From contig CBDCCP010000001.1 in the NCBI GenBank assembly GCA_965214915.1, positions 1,798,001-1,862,000 on the forward strand: 64,000 nt of DNA. Reading direction: 5' to 3'. This DNA comes from CATQHP01 sp965214915. Its GTDB lineage: Bacteria; Acidobacteriota; Terriglobia; Bryobacterales; UBA6623. Below, piece by piece: positions 29,722 through 39,553 of this stretch. Each line of letters opens with the position of its first letter. Positions within the stretch are counted from its first letter, which is position 1. The position numbers and the translations under genes were made by a program. Under the pieces are notes generated by a model. It saw only the letters and a program-made list of their open reading frames with translations, did no database searches and was not told the DNA's origin.

Positions 29722-32700
29722 TTAGAAGGCGATCTTTGTCATGATCTGAAAAGTTCGAGGGAACCCGCGGGTCCCGGGGATGCCGCCGAAGTTGTCCAGT
29801 CCGTACACGGTGCGCGGGCCGCGCCAGTTGACGTTGTTGAAAAGGTTGATGAATTCCAGGCGGAGCATCAGTCTTGCATTGTCGCCGAGGAGCGTGGATT
29901 TCTCGAACGAAAAATCCCAGTTGACGAGCGCCGGGCTTCTCACCGCCGCCGTCGTGCGCGGAGCGCCGCCCAGGCGCAAGCCTTGGGTCGGCGCCAGCGA
30001 ACCCGCCGCGACATAGCGGGCGGCCTTGCCGGCCGGGTCGCCGCCGCCCGAAACGCCGGCGTTTTGCGGACGCTGACGACTGAATCCATAGGCGCTCAGC
30101 GGATTCTCGTTCTGGGTAACGGCGAGCGGGAAGCCGCTGCGCAAGATCGTCGCCATGGATGCCGTCCAGCCGCCGAGCAGCTTGTTGCGGCCGGGAATCG
30201 CGTACATCAGATTCAGGTTGGTCATATGCGGCACATGGAGCAGCGAATAGGAGTAATCCTCTTCGAGCACGGGGCATTTGGCGAACGCGCATTCGTCCGG
30301 GGTGTTGTAAACCGTGTCGCTCAAGCTTTCCAACAACGTATTGGCCTCGTAAATGTTGTCTTTGTGGTGCGTGAACGTGTAGTTGATCTTCGCCCCCCAG
30401 TTGCCGCGGAACCGCTTTTCCAATTCGAATCTGAACGAGTTGTACAGCGATTTGCCGGAACTGACGTGACGGGCGTACACGTCGCGGAAGTGAGGATAGG
30501 GGCGGAGCAACTGTCCGAGCGGCAGCGTCGGGCTTGCCGCGAAGGCGCCGAAGTCGGCATTGCCGTAGAACGGATTGGGATAGCGCCGGTTCAGCCGATC
30601 GCCCAGCGCCAGATACCGGTCGCCAAGTTGATTGATGTTGACAACGGAGTCGAAAGTTCCGCCGATCGCCAGGTCTTTTCCGCTGCTGCCTACGTACCCG
30701 ATCTTGAGCGCGGTGTCGTTGCCGAGATCGCGCTGCGCGTCCAGAGACCATTTCCAGATGACCGGAGACTCGCGGTATTGCTCGTTGAAATACACGTCCC
30801 CGGCGATGTTCTGCAAGCGCCCGCGGGCGTTTCCCGTCGGCGGCAGGATCCCGTTCGGGAAGGGATCGGACGCGGTGGCTTGCGGCGGGGTAATGCCGTC
30901 CACGCTCCGCGCCACGTTGGTCACCGCCGAGTATCCATACGTTCCGATTTCGGAAGCGCCGGTTCCGGACGGAATCGCGTACGGGGCCCAGAAGACGGCA
31001 TAACCGCCGCGCAGGACGGTTTTCGGGGTCAGGCTGTAGGCGAACCCCAGCCGCGGCCCGATCTTGACCGCCGGGGGATCCCACTGGTGGGTGGGGTTGC
31101 CGTCGATCCCGGCGTACAGCAGCCCGCCACGCAACGGGAAACCCGGCAGGGCTTCCTCGATTTCGGCCGGCGCCGCGGCCTGTATGGGGAAAGGGTTTTC
31201 GCGATCCCAGCCGACCGCGAAATCGTCGCCGTCCTCATAGAGGCCCGTCTCGTGTTCGAGGCGCAGCCCGAGATTCAGCACCAGCCGCGAAGACGCTCTC
31301 CAGTCGTCCTGAATGAAGCCGCCGAAATAATCGAGGAAAACGTCGGCCGGCGCCGCGAGAGTCGCGCCGCCGCCGTCCGGTATGCCCAATAGCAAATCGG
31401 CCAAGGCGCTGCCCGATCCGGTGGCGGGATTGGCGGGGTCCGGCCCCTGCGTGAACTTCCTGGCGAAGTTCAGCGTAAAGCCGTGGCCGTAGGATACCGC
31501 GCGCAGCCCGAGGCGCCGCCACTGCGCGCCGTATTTCAGGGTGTGGTTGCCGATGAACTGCGCAAACGTTCCGCCGATCTCCCGCGATGTCCACTCGACG
31601 TTGTCGCTGGTCCGCGAACCGTGAGTCACGCCGCCGTTGCCGAAACCGGCAACGGCGATCTGCGGAAACTGCCCTTCGTAACCCTCCTGAGCGTAGATCC
31701 GGTCCAGAAAGTCGCCGTGGATTCCCAAACGGCTCTGCACGTCGTTCTTGCCGAATGCGGGGTTCCCATACGAATCGTAGAAATACGTCTGTCCGTAGCG
31801 CAGCGTGAGCACCGAAGCGGGGCCCGTCAGGAAGGTGTTGTTGACCGCCAGCGCATGGACGTTGCGGTCGAGCGCGGCGGCGCCGAGGCCGAAGTCCGGG
31901 CTGCTGTCTGCGTTCAGCAGATCCCGGTAATGGCCGAACCTCGGCTCGCGTGACAAGTAACGGAGATAGGTCCCCGAAATCCGCCAGTCATCGTTGAAGG
32001 CGTGATTGACGTTCCCGGTGACCTGGAAGGCGCGCACCGTCTGAGACCCGGAGGTCGAGAGGTTGCCGCCGGGGCCGAGGCTCGCCAGCATTTGCGACAA
32101 CGCCGACCCCGTGCGGTCGATCAGATGGGCCGGGATGCGGTTATCGGCAAAGGGGCGCCTGTCGCCGTTCGCATCCCGGTCGAAGGGATTGTAGATCGTC
32201 CCTCCGCTCTGCGAAAAATCGCCCGCGGCCTCGGCGGCGCCGGGAACGGCGATCGTTGCATTCGAAACGGCATTGTCGGAGTAGCCTTCCGCCGCTGTCC
32301 AGAAAAAGGTGCGGTTCCTCGCAATCGGGCCGCCGAACGAGCCGCCGGCCAGATTGTACGGAACCTCTTCGAGGTCTTGCCCGCCGATCAGGCCGGCGTT
32401 GAAGTCCTGCTGCTGGAAATACGACAGTTTCCGCCAGAACGTGTTCAGCTTGCCCGGCCGGAACTGATACAGGGCGCTGCCCGCCCACTTGTTCGCGCCG
32501 CTGCGGTGAATCGTATTGAACACGCCGCCGCCCGTGCGGCCCATCTCGGCGTCGTAGGCGTTCGTTTGCACCTTCATTTCCTGAATCGCTTCGAAGATGG
32601 GAACGATCACCGAGCGGTTGCGCAAATCGGTCATGGAGACGCCGTCCACGGTGTAGTTGTTGCCTCGGAGCGGGCCGCCGCCCAGCGAGAGCAGGGACGA

Positions 32701-33243
32701 GTTCGTTTGGTCCGATTGCTTCACCCAAACCGGGTTGCCGGTATGCACCACGTTGGGCGTGTTCACGGCCATGATGAAAACATTGCGGCCGGGGGTGGGC
32801 AGCACTTCGATTTGGGCGCGGTCGATCGTGGAAGAAACGGACGCCGTCCCGTTCTCCACCAGCGGAGTCTCCCCCGTAACCGTCACGACCTCATCGACGG
32901 CGCCGACCTGCAGGGCGGCGTCCACCACGAGGAAGGCGGAGACGCCCACGAGCAGCTCCTTGCTTACAAAACTGTTGAAACCCTCCGACTCGGCGCGCAG
33001 CGTGTACGTTCCGGGTTGGAGATTGGCGAACGCGTACTCGCCGGCCGCATTGGATTCCGTGCGGCGCCCAACACCGGTTTCCTCGTTCTGCAGCGTCACC
33101 GCGGCTCCGGGAATGACGCCTCCGTCGGCATCCTGAATTCTTCCTCGGACGCCGCCCTGGAACGTCTGTGCAAGAGCGCCCGGCGGGAGCCAGAGAGCGC
33201 CGGCAGCGAGAAAGCTTGCCGCAAGAAACTTGATCAGCGCCAC
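29722..33243 (-). CDS. Second Oar-like TonB-dependent outer-membrane receptor
   Basis: A 1173-aa protein read from a GTG at 33243, preceded by gggga. The signal peptide is MALIKFLAASFLAAGALWLP plus GALA. The carboxypeptidase-regulatory domain spans about residues 30-110 (GGVRGRIQDADGGVIPGAAV). The plug-like part includes PTPGRNVFIMAVNTPNV, YTVDGVSMTDLRNRS and YDAEMGRTGGGVFNTI. The barrel ends in the aromatic tail FQIMTKIAF. Although convergent with the first receptor, its plug and loop sequences differ strongly, so the two are old paralogues with probably different substrates. Upstream is a tandem gactaaaatg/gactaaaatg containing a TAAAAT that may serve as the -10 box. Confidence 0.9.
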   Translation of the reverse strand: MALIKFLAASFLAAGALWLPPGALAQTFQGGVRGRIQDADGGVIPGAAVTLQNEETGVGRRTESNAAGEYAFANLQPGTYTLRAESEGFNSFVSKELLVGVSAFLVVDAALQVGAVDEVVTVTGETPLVENGTASVSSTIDRAQIEVLPTPGRNVFIMAVNTPNVVHTGNPVWVKQSDQTNSSLLSLGGGPLRGNNYTVDGVSMTDLRNRSVIVPIFEAIQEMKVQTNAYDAEMGRTGGGVFNTIHRSGANKWAGSALYQFRPGKLNTFWRKLSYFQQQDFNAGLIGGQDLEEVPYNLAGGSFGGPIARNRTFFWTAAEGYSDNAVSNATIAVPGAAEAAGDFSQSGGTIYNPFDRDANGDRRPFADNRIPAHLIDRTGSALSQMLASLGPGGNLSTSGSQTVRAFQVTGNVNHAFNDDWRISGTYLRYLSREPRFGHYRDLLNADSSPDFGLGAAALDRNVHALAVNNTFLTGPASVLTLRYGQTYFYDSYGNPAFGKNDVQSRLGIHGDFLDRIYAQEGYEGQFPQIAVAGFGNGGVTHGSRTSDNVEWTSREIGGTFAQFIGNHTLKYGAQWRRLGLRAVSYGHGFTLNFARKFTQGPDPANPATGSGSALADLLLGIPDGGGATLAAPADVFLDYFGGFIQDDWRASSRLVLNLGLRLEHETGLYEDGDDFAVGWDRENPFPIQAAAPAEIEEALPGFPLRGGLLYAGIDGNPTHQWDPPAVKIGPRLGFAYSLTPKTVLRGGYAVFWAPYAIPSGTGASEIGTYGYSAVTNVARSVDGITPPQATASDPFPNGILPPTGNARGRLQNIAGDVYFNEQYRESPVIWKWSLDAQRDLGNDTALKIGYVGSSGKDLAIGGTFDSVVNINQLGDRYLALGDRLNRRYPNPFYGNADFGAFAASPTLPLGQLLRPYPHFRDVYARHVSSGKSLYNSFRFELEKRFRGNWGAKINYTFTHHKDNIYEANTLLESLSDTVYNTPDECAFAKCPVLEEDYSYSLLHVPHMTNLNLMYAIPGRNKLLGGWTASMATILRSGFPLAVTQNENPLSAYGFSRQRPQNAGVSGGGDPAGKAARYVAAGSLAPTQGLRLGGAPRTTAAVRSPALVNWDFSFEKSTLLGDNARLMLRLEFINLFNNVNWRGPRTVYGLDNFGGIPGTRGFPRTFQIMTKIAF

Positions 33244-33340
33244 TCCCCCATCATTTTAGTCCATTTTAGTCGGAAGCTTGATTCAAGCCGGTTTTCACAT
33301 GCCGCTGATGTTGACGCCGCATCGAAGGATCGCTAGTCTG

Positions 33341-33931
33341 ATGTCTGAGAGCCGCTCCATGGAACGCTTCGCGCCCCTTGACCAGTACCGCTTGGGAAGC
33401 GCCGCAGCTTCGGCGTTGACTCTGGCGTGCATGATTTACGGCTATTTCATTCCGCCGGCGTTGACCGCGGCGGCTTTGTTCGCGTTGAGCGCGGCGCTGC
33501 TGTATTTTCTGTGGACCCGACCGGTCATCGAGGTCAACGACGTGTGCCTGTCGGCGGGCCGCGAAACCATCCGCTGGTACGAAGTCGCCGCTGTCGAATC
33601 GACGAGGTGGCGTTCGCCTCTGGTCGTCCGCCTGACGCTCCATGACGAACGGCGGGTCCGTCTCATTCACCCGGGAAACGTGCGCTCGGCGGAGCGCTTG
33701 CTGCAAAGAATTCGGCGCAACGCGCGCTGGGCAACGATCGACGGCGAACCGTACGGCGAATTCTGGGGCGAAACGGCGCCGATCAGAGCGCACGCCCAAC
33801 CTTTGCCGCCCGCGCCCGTCAGATTGCTGAAAGAGGAGGACGAGCGCGAGATCGAGGAAATTTTCCGCCAGTTGCGCGAAGTCCAACGGCCCGACCGCGC
33901 CGCTTCTCCGGATGACAGAGCGGACGCGTAA
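33341..33931 (+). CDS. Two-helix membrane protein with a PH-like domain, function unknown
   Basis: About 196 aa from ATG 33341 (MSESRSMERFAPLDQYRLGS); the ATG at 33359 is an alternative. Two hydrophobic helices lie at about residues 18-58 (SALTLACMIYGYFIP, LTAAALFALSAALLYFLW). They are followed by a beta-rich stretch (PVIEVNDVCLSAGRETIRWY, LVVRLTLHDERRVRLIHPG) that resembles bacterial PH-like domains attached to the membrane, and a charged helical tail (KEEDEREIEEIFRQLREV). No enzyme motif was seen. It is divergent from the second receptor and convergent with the NHL gene. Confidence 0.6.
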   Translation: MSESRSMERFAPLDQYRLGSAAASALTLACMIYGYFIPPALTAAALFALSAALLYFLWTRPVIEVNDVCLSAGRETIRWYEVAAVESTRWRSPLVVRLTLHDERRVRLIHPGNVRSAERLLQRIRRNARWATIDGEPYGEFWGETAPIRAHAQPLPPAPVRLLKEEDEREIEEIFRQLREVQRPDRAASPDDRADA

Positions 33932-33958
33932 GGGCCGCGCGGGCGAGTCCGAGCCGCT

Positions 33959-35002
33959 TCAGGGACGCACGCGGACGTACTTGCGCAGGACGCGCGGGCG
34001 AGGCTCGCCGGCGTACAGATTGCCGTCGCTGTCGGCGGCCACGAACTCCGCGCCGTGCCCCCTGGTCTCCTGCGGGTTGCTCCACGGATAGAGAATGAAC
34101 GACTCGACCCAGCCCGTGCGCGCGTCGCCTATGCGGATGCCTATCTCCCACCCGGGATTCTCAACGTTGTCGGACTCCGAATCCGCAACGTAAATTCGAT
34201 CCTCGGCGTCGATGAAGATGCCGCTCGGTCGCCCGAATTGGGACCACTCGGCAAGGAACTTGCCTTCCTGATCGAAGATCTGGATACGGTTGTTGGAACG
34301 GTCGCCAACGAAGATACGGCCGCGGGAGTCCATGGCGATCGCGTGCAGCGTGCGGAACTCGCCCGGATTGTGGCCCGTCTTGCCCCACTCCTTGATGTAC
34401 TTGCCGTCTTTACTGAATTTCACGACGCGGTTGTTGCCCTCGTCGACATGGCCGTCCGCCACGAAGATCTCGCCGCTGTCGGCGACGACCACGTCGGCCG
34501 GCGACATGAGACGATCCGGCCCGGCGCCCGCCTTGCCCGGCGTTCCGAGAACCATCAGCACCTCGCCGGTTGGGCTGAACTTGACGACTCGATGCCCGCG
34601 CTTGTCGCCGGGGGGAACTTTCGGCGGACGGGCGCCGTCGGTGACCCAGACACTGCCGTCGGGGGCTACGTCGATGCCGTGGGGCCAGATGAACATCCCG
34701 CCGCCGAAGCTCTCGACCACGTTGCCGTCCATGTCGAACTTGAGCACGGGATCGAGATCCGAGTCGAGGCACTCGTCCCCGAAGCGGTCGAGCGCCGTAG
34801 CGTCGCAGCGGACGACCGCCCAGACATGCTTGCCGTCGGGATCGATCGTGACCCCGCCGACGGCGCCCATAATCCGGCCTGCGGGCATCTTCGCCCAGCC
34901 GTCCACCATCCTGTAGGGGTTCGTAAGTCCGCTTGTCTGCGCGGCCGCTCCGGCTGCGGCGAGGACTGCGAAGATCAATCCGTATCGGTTTGCGCGCAAC
35001 AT
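33959..35002 (-). CDS. Secreted NHL-repeat beta-propeller protein (peptidylamidoglycolate lyase-like)
   Basis: A 347-aa protein with a signal peptide (MLRANRYGLIFAVLAAAGAAA) and six NHL blades, for example WPHGIDVAPDGSVWVTDGA, MSPADVVVADSGEIFVADGH and HAIAMDSRGRIFVGDRSNNR. The conserved HGIDV and VADGH histidines resemble the metal site of peptidyl-hydroxyglycine amidating lyases. Bacterial members with this plan are usually of unknown activity. It is followed on the same strand by nothing closer than the convergent membrane gene. Upstream lies the Gfo/Idh oxidoreductase, 72 nt away on the same strand. Confidence 0.75.
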   Translation of the reverse strand: MLRANRYGLIFAVLAAAGAAAQTSGLTNPYRMVDGWAKMPAGRIMGAVGGVTIDPDGKHVWAVVRCDATALDRFGDECLDSDLDPVLKFDMDGNVVESFGGGMFIWPHGIDVAPDGSVWVTDGARPPKVPPGDKRGHRVVKFSPTGEVLMVLGTPGKAGAGPDRLMSPADVVVADSGEIFVADGHVDEGNNRVVKFSKDGKYIKEWGKTGHNPGEFRTLHAIAMDSRGRIFVGDRSNNRIQIFDQEGKFLAEWSQFGRPSGIFIDAEDRIYVADSESDNVENPGWEIGIRIGDARTGWVESFILYPWSNPQETRGHGAEFVAADSDGNLYAGEPRPRVLRKYVRVRP

Positions 35003-35074
35003 GCCGCAAACAGTAACATACGTCCGCCTCTCGTTGCAGCGCAGTCTCGCCGCGGCTCACGGTCGGCCGCTTGC

Positions 35075-36319
35075 CTAAGTTTTCACGACGCGCCGGCGCC
35101 GGCGGTCCCAGCCGAGCGACTTCTTCTTGCGGAACGCCTCGACCGCCAGTTGACAGGCCATCGACACGTTGAAGCCCAATTCCACATCGCATTTCAACGC
35201 CTCGCCCTGGCGAATCGCGTTGTGCAGATTGTGGTGGTGCAGCGCCATGTCTTCGCCGCCGCTCTTCTTGTGCTCGTGGGGCTCGGCCTCTTCCTTGAAC
35301 AACGCCTCCGGCTCGATGACGAACCCTTCCCTGCCGAATTCGATCGTGCCTTTGCGCCCGCGGATCATATGGCGGATTTTGGCCTGGTTGGCCATCGTCG
35401 AGACCAACAGCACGTTGACGCCCTCGGGGTACTCGAGCATCGCGTTGAACGTGTCGGGCACCTCCGCGCCGGTCTTGTTGAACACGTATTGGCCGCCGGT
35501 CGCCACGACCCGGCTGGGCGTGGTCAACCCGCAGGCTTTGACGATGCGCGCCAAGCGATGGACGAACAGATCGGTGGCGATTCCGCTCGAATAGTCCCAG
35601 TAGCGGCGCCAGGAGAAAAATCGGTCGGGCTCCCACGGGCGCTTTTTCGCTTTCCCCAGAAAAGTTTTCCAGTCGAGATTCACGCCGGGGCGGCAATCGG
35701 GGTCGGGCTCGCGCGCCCACATGTCCTCCCGGTGGTTGCGCGAGTAATCGATCTGCGCCATGACCACCTGCCCGATCTTGCCGTCCTGAATGCAGCGCGC
35801 GGCGGCCTCGTAGGAATCGTCCGACATGCCCTGAATGCCGCACTGCAAGACGACGCCCGTCCGTTTGATTTTCTCGACAACCTTCACGCCTTCTTCGATC
35901 GAGTAGGTCAACGGTTTTTCGCAGTAGATGTGCAGGCCCTGGTCGGCTGCGTCGAGAGTGATTTGCGCATGCCAATGTTCGGGCACCGAAATCGTCACGT
36001 AGTCGAGATCGGGGTCGGCGAGCAGGCGGCGGTAATCCTTGTACGGTTTTCCGCCCGTGAACTCGGCCGCCGCCTCGCGGCGCTTGTCGTAGATGTCGCA
36101 AACGGCAGCGATCTCGACGTTATCGTCCGCGGCCAGCTTCTTTAATGCGCGCATGTGGCCGTTGGCATTGCCTCCGGCGCCGATGACGCCTACGTGCAGT
36201 CGCTCGTTGGCGCCGATGACGCGGGCGGCGCTTTTGGCCGTGAGCGCTCGCGAGCCGGCGCTTGCAGCCGCGGCCGCGGCCACGAAAGAGCGCCGCGTGA
36301 TCGTCGGTTTTTCAGGCAT
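35075..36319 (-). CDS. Tat-exported Gfo/Idh/MocA family oxidoreductase
   Basis: A 414-aa NAD(P)-dependent sugar oxidoreductase. The N-terminus TITRRSFVAAAAAAS is a Tat signal, so the enzyme is folded with its cofactor before export, as is common in Planctomycetes and Acidobacteria. The Rossmann motif GVIGAGGNANGHMRAL follows near residue 45. The conserved EKP (YCEKPLTYSIEEG) and the downstream catalytic region (GIQGMSDDSYEAA, HHHNLHNAIRQGEALKCD) are present. An SD sequence (ggaggggaaagaa) precedes ATG 36319. The exact sugar substrate is unknown. Confidence 0.9.
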   Translation of the reverse strand: MPEKPTITRRSFVAAAAAASAGSRALTAKSAARVIGANERLHVGVIGAGGNANGHMRALKKLAADDNVEIAAVCDIYDKRREAAAEFTGGKPYKDYRRLLADPDLDYVTISVPEHWHAQITLDAADQGLHIYCEKPLTYSIEEGVKVVEKIKRTGVVLQCGIQGMSDDSYEAAARCIQDGKIGQVVMAQIDYSRNHREDMWAREPDPDCRPGVNLDWKTFLGKAKKRPWEPDRFFSWRRYWDYSSGIATDLFVHRLARIVKACGLTTPSRVVATGGQYVFNKTGAEVPDTFNAMLEYPEGVNVLLVSTMANQAKIRHMIRGRKGTIEFGREGFVIEPEALFKEEAEPHEHKKSGGEDMALHHHNLHNAIRQGEALKCDVELGFNVSMACQLAVEAFRKKKSLGWDRRRRRVVKT

Positions 36320-36400
36320 TTCTTTCCCCTCCGGTTAACATTTTAGATGCTGCGGCAACGCCGGAACGTATCCGATTGCACGTTGCCGTCACAAATTCGG

Positions 36401-37678
36401 ATGACGCTCACGCTTAGCGGATTGTCCGCACTGCAAATCCTCGACTCGCGCGGCAACCCGACGCTGGAAGTCGAAGCTCGTCTCTGCGACGGAACGACGG
36501 CCGCCGCGCAGGTTCCCTCGGGCGCTTCGACCGGCCGCCACGAGGCTTTGGAGTTGCGCGACGGACCCGGCGGCGGCTATCGCGGCCGGGCCGTCTCGAA
36601 AGCGGCCGCCCAGGTCAACGGGCCATTGTGCGACGCTCTGCGCAACCGGCCGGTCGAAAACCAGGCCGACGTGGACCGGCGCATGATCGAGTTGGACGGA
36701 ACCGAAAACAAAGCGAAGCTCGGCGCGAACGCGATGCTCGGCGTTTCCTGCGCCGTCGCCCGAGCGGTCGCGCAAGCCCGCGGAGTCCCCCTGTGGCGCC
36801 GTCTGGCGGCCGGACGCAAGGCCAAGCTGCCGGTTCCGATGATCAACATCCTCTCGGGCGGCCTGCACGCCGGCCGGCAAATCGAGTTCCAGGATTTCCT
36901 GATCGTTCCCCACGGCTTCGCCTCCCTCGGCGAAGCGCTCGAAGCAGCCGTTGGCATCCACCGCGCGATGGGCGAAATCCTCGCCCGCGACGGCTACACG
37001 CTGACCGGCGTTGCCGACGAAGGCGGCTGGGGGCCTCATTTACAGTCGAACGAAGCAGCGCTCGAATACATGGCGCGCGCGGTCGAGACCGCGGGATACG
37101 CCCTCGGCGCACAGGTTTCGCTTGCGGTCGATGCCGCCTCGTCGCATTTCTACCGCAACGGAAAGTACCGTCTCGACAGCGAGCGCAGGACGCTCGGCGC
37201 CGATGAGTTGATCCGCCTGTACCGCCGCTGGATCGACACATTTCCGATCGTCGCGATCGAGGACGCCCTCGACCAGGACGACTGGGCTGGCTGGCGGCGG
37301 GCGACCGAGCTGCTCGGCAAGCGCTGCCTGCTGATTGGCGACGATTTCCTGGCCACCAACCCGGCGCGTCTCGAGCGCGCAGTGCGGGAACGCGCAGCCA
37401 ACGCGGCGCTCGTCAAGATGAATCAGATCGGCACGCTGACCGAAACGTTCCAAGTCATCGACCGCGCAAAGGAAGCCGGCTTCCAGGCTGTCGTCTCGGC
37501 GCGTTCCGGCGAGACCGAGGATTCGTTCCTCGCCGACTTGGCCGCGGCTTCGGGCGCCGGCCGGATCAAAATCGGCTCGATCACGCGTTCGGAGCGCCTT
37601 GCCAAATACAACAGGCTCCTGAGGATCGAAGCCGAACTAACCGCCGACGCGGGCCGGTCCGCTTGCGCGGCGGAGTAG
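36401..37678 (+). CDS. eno: Enolase (phosphopyruvate hydratase), divergent form
   Basis: A 425-aa enolase, which interconverts 2-phosphoglycerate and phosphoenolpyruvate. The start at 36401 gives MTLTLSGLSALQILDSRGNP. The acid/base Lys339 (ALVKMNQIGTLTET), Glu208 (ADEGGWGPHL), and metal ligands in VDAASS (Asp244), AIEDAL (Glu287) and GDDF are kept. Two active-site positions differ from canonical enolase: the usual HRS is ARS (Ala367 in VVSARSGETED), and the QE pair is QD (Asp165 in FQDFLIVP). This pattern suggests a known divergent enolase subgroup. Whether it is the cell's main enolase cannot be told here. Confidence 0.9.
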   Translation: MTLTLSGLSALQILDSRGNPTLEVEARLCDGTTAAAQVPSGASTGRHEALELRDGPGGGYRGRAVSKAAAQVNGPLCDALRNRPVENQADVDRRMIELDGTENKAKLGANAMLGVSCAVARAVAQARGVPLWRRLAAGRKAKLPVPMINILSGGLHAGRQIEFQDFLIVPHGFASLGEALEAAVGIHRAMGEILARDGYTLTGVADEGGWGPHLQSNEAALEYMARAVETAGYALGAQVSLAVDAASSHFYRNGKYRLDSERRTLGADELIRLYRRWIDTFPIVAIEDALDQDDWAGWRRATELLGKRCLLIGDDFLATNPARLERAVRERAANAALVKMNQIGTLTETFQVIDRAKEAGFQAVVSARSGETEDSFLADLAAASGAGRIKIGSITRSERLAKYNRLLRIEAELTADAGRSACAAE

Positions 37679-37735
37679 AGCAACGCGTTCGCAACGACCG
37701 CCGGAGACCGCCCGCGGCGCTTGCGCCAGGGACGG

Positions 37736-39499
37736 CTAATCGAGGCGCGCGGCCTTCGGCGTTTCGTCTTCTGAACCCTTCATCGAGACGGTTCCCAGGC
37801 TGCCGGCGTAGGAGACAATCCCTTCGAAAAGATACTCGGCGACTTCGGCGCGGTAAGCTCCGGTTTTCATCAATTTCTCGTCGGTCTTGTTGCTGATGAA
37901 ACCGATCTCGGCGAGGACCGCCGGCATTTTCGCGCCGATCAGCACCATGAAGGGGGCCTTGCGAATGCCCCGGTTCTTCACGGAGGCGGAATACAGCGAA
38001 AGACCGCTGTGGAGTTGCTTTTGGATCTTCGTTGCAAACTCTCTCGATTCCTCGATCTTTTCTTTCAGCGCGATTTTCGACACGAGATCCTGCAATTCGT
38101 GGACCGACCTGTCGGCAGCCGCGTTTTCGCGCGACGCGACGTTGAGCGCCCAGGAATCCGTCGTGAAATTGAGGTAGTAGGTTTCGATGCCGCGCACGGA
38201 GCGGTTGCGCGCCGAGTTGCAATGGACCGAGATGAACAGATCGGCTTGCTCGGAATTGGCGATGCGCGTGCGCTCCTCCAGCGGTACGAATTCGTCGGTC
38301 GTGCGCGTGTAGATGACGTCGGCGTCGAGGCGCTCTTCGAGCAGGTCGCCGAGGCGCTGCGCAATGGCCAGGGAGACCTCTTTCTCGCGGAGGCCGCTCT
38401 GGCCGATGGAGCCGGTATCGTGGCCGCCGTGCCCGGCATCGATAACGATTCGGCTTATTTTCAGGCCCAAGGCTCGGATAAGACTGTGCTTGCCGCTAGC
38501 TGTCGCCGCGGCGGGCTTCGGCGCCTCGAGATCGCTCTCCGGATTCGCGGCGAGCGGCTCGCTTGCCGGTTGCCTTTGCTCGGCGCGCTGCACTCGCGGC
38601 GCATTCGGGTCGCGAACGTCGATGGCCAGCCTGGCCGGATTGTCGAGCCAGAACAGATCCATCGCCACGGAGCGCTTGAGATCGAGCACCAGGCGCGCCT
38701 TGCTGCGGCGATTCTGCGCCAGGCGGGCGGCTTTGACGAGCTCGTCGTCGATGCTCACCGTGACGCCCTTGATAAACCGGCGCGCGACGCGGGTGTCGAA
38801 CAAGTCGAAGTACAGGCGCTCGGGTTTCTGCAGGCGATCGTATTTGATCGGCGCCTGGCGGTCGAGAGTCAGCACGATGCGCGTGCCGTAGGCGCCGCTG
38901 TGGTGGCGGATGTCGGTTATCGCGGCCGCGCCTTGCGATTTCGGCGACGGATGGGGCGGCTCGATGAGCGTCCTCGGAGGATGCTTGGGTGCGGGCGCCG
39001 ACGCGGCTTTCGTCAGCACGACGGCGGGTTCGCTGGGAGATGCGGGAGCCGGCTGCGTAACCGGCGAGGGCGGGCGCTTGGGCGCCGGCCCTCCGTTTTC
39101 AAGCGCGTCCGCAGCCGCCAGCGCCTGCTTGCTCCATTTGCTTTGCGGATACTGCCGGGCCATGTAGCGGTAGGCTTCGACCGCCTGGCCGCGGTACGGG
39201 TCGTCCCCGAAACGATCGATCATCGCGCGATAAACCTCGGCGACGTAGTAGAGCGCATCGTCGCAGTAACCGCTGACCGGCGTTGTCCGGTGGACGCGGC
39301 GGAAGGCGTCGATGACCAAACGGTATTGCTCGAGCTCGAGCTCGAGCTCGGGGACGGCTCGCAGATCGTCGAGCAGCGCCGCCGCCTGGCGGTAATGCGC
39401 GGCGGCGAGTTCCTTCTTGGTCGCCGCCTGGAGAGACGCCGCAGACACGAACGCCGCAAGCAACGCCGCGGCACGCAGACTCAATCGAGTTCCGGCCAA
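37736..39499 (-). CDS. N-acetylmuramoyl-L-alanine amidase with AMIN domain
   Basis: A 587-aa cell-wall hydrolase that cleaves the bond between muramic acid and the stem peptide. After a signal peptide comes a TPR-like helical region (residues 30-125), a proline-rich linker, and a peptidoglycan-targeting AMIN domain at about 190-290 (RIVLTLDRQAPIKYDRLQKP). The C-terminal Amidase_3 domain has its zinc and catalytic residues in VIDAGHGGHDTG, GLREKEV, FISVHCNSA and LAEIGFISN. It resembles division amidases of the AmiC type but is longer because of the helical N-terminus. The lytic transglycosylase gene lies 54 nt upstream on the same strand. Confidence 0.92.
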   Translation of the reverse strand: MAGTRLSLRAAALLAAFVSAASLQAATKKELAAAHYRQAAALLDDLRAVPELELELEQYRLVIDAFRRVHRTTPVSGYCDDALYYVAEVYRAMIDRFGDDPYRGQAVEAYRYMARQYPQSKWSKQALAAADALENGGPAPKRPPSPVTQPAPASPSEPAVVLTKAASAPAPKHPPRTLIEPPHPSPKSQGAAAITDIRHHSGAYGTRIVLTLDRQAPIKYDRLQKPERLYFDLFDTRVARRFIKGVTVSIDDELVKAARLAQNRRSKARLVLDLKRSVAMDLFWLDNPARLAIDVRDPNAPRVQRAEQRQPASEPLAANPESDLEAPKPAAATASGKHSLIRALGLKISRIVIDAGHGGHDTGSIGQSGLREKEVSLAIAQRLGDLLEERLDADVIYTRTTDEFVPLEERTRIANSEQADLFISVHCNSARNRSVRGIETYYLNFTTDSWALNVASRENAAADRSVHELQDLVSKIALKEKIEESREFATKIQKQLHSGLSLYSASVKNRGIRKAPFMVLIGAKMPAVLAEIGFISNKTDEKLMKTGAYRAEVAEYLFEGIVSYAGSLGTVSMKGSEDETPKAARLD

Positions 39500-39553
39500 C
39501 TTCCCGCTCTCTCTGCCGCCGTTGGCGGCGGCGAAGCCCTTGCGGACCTCAAC

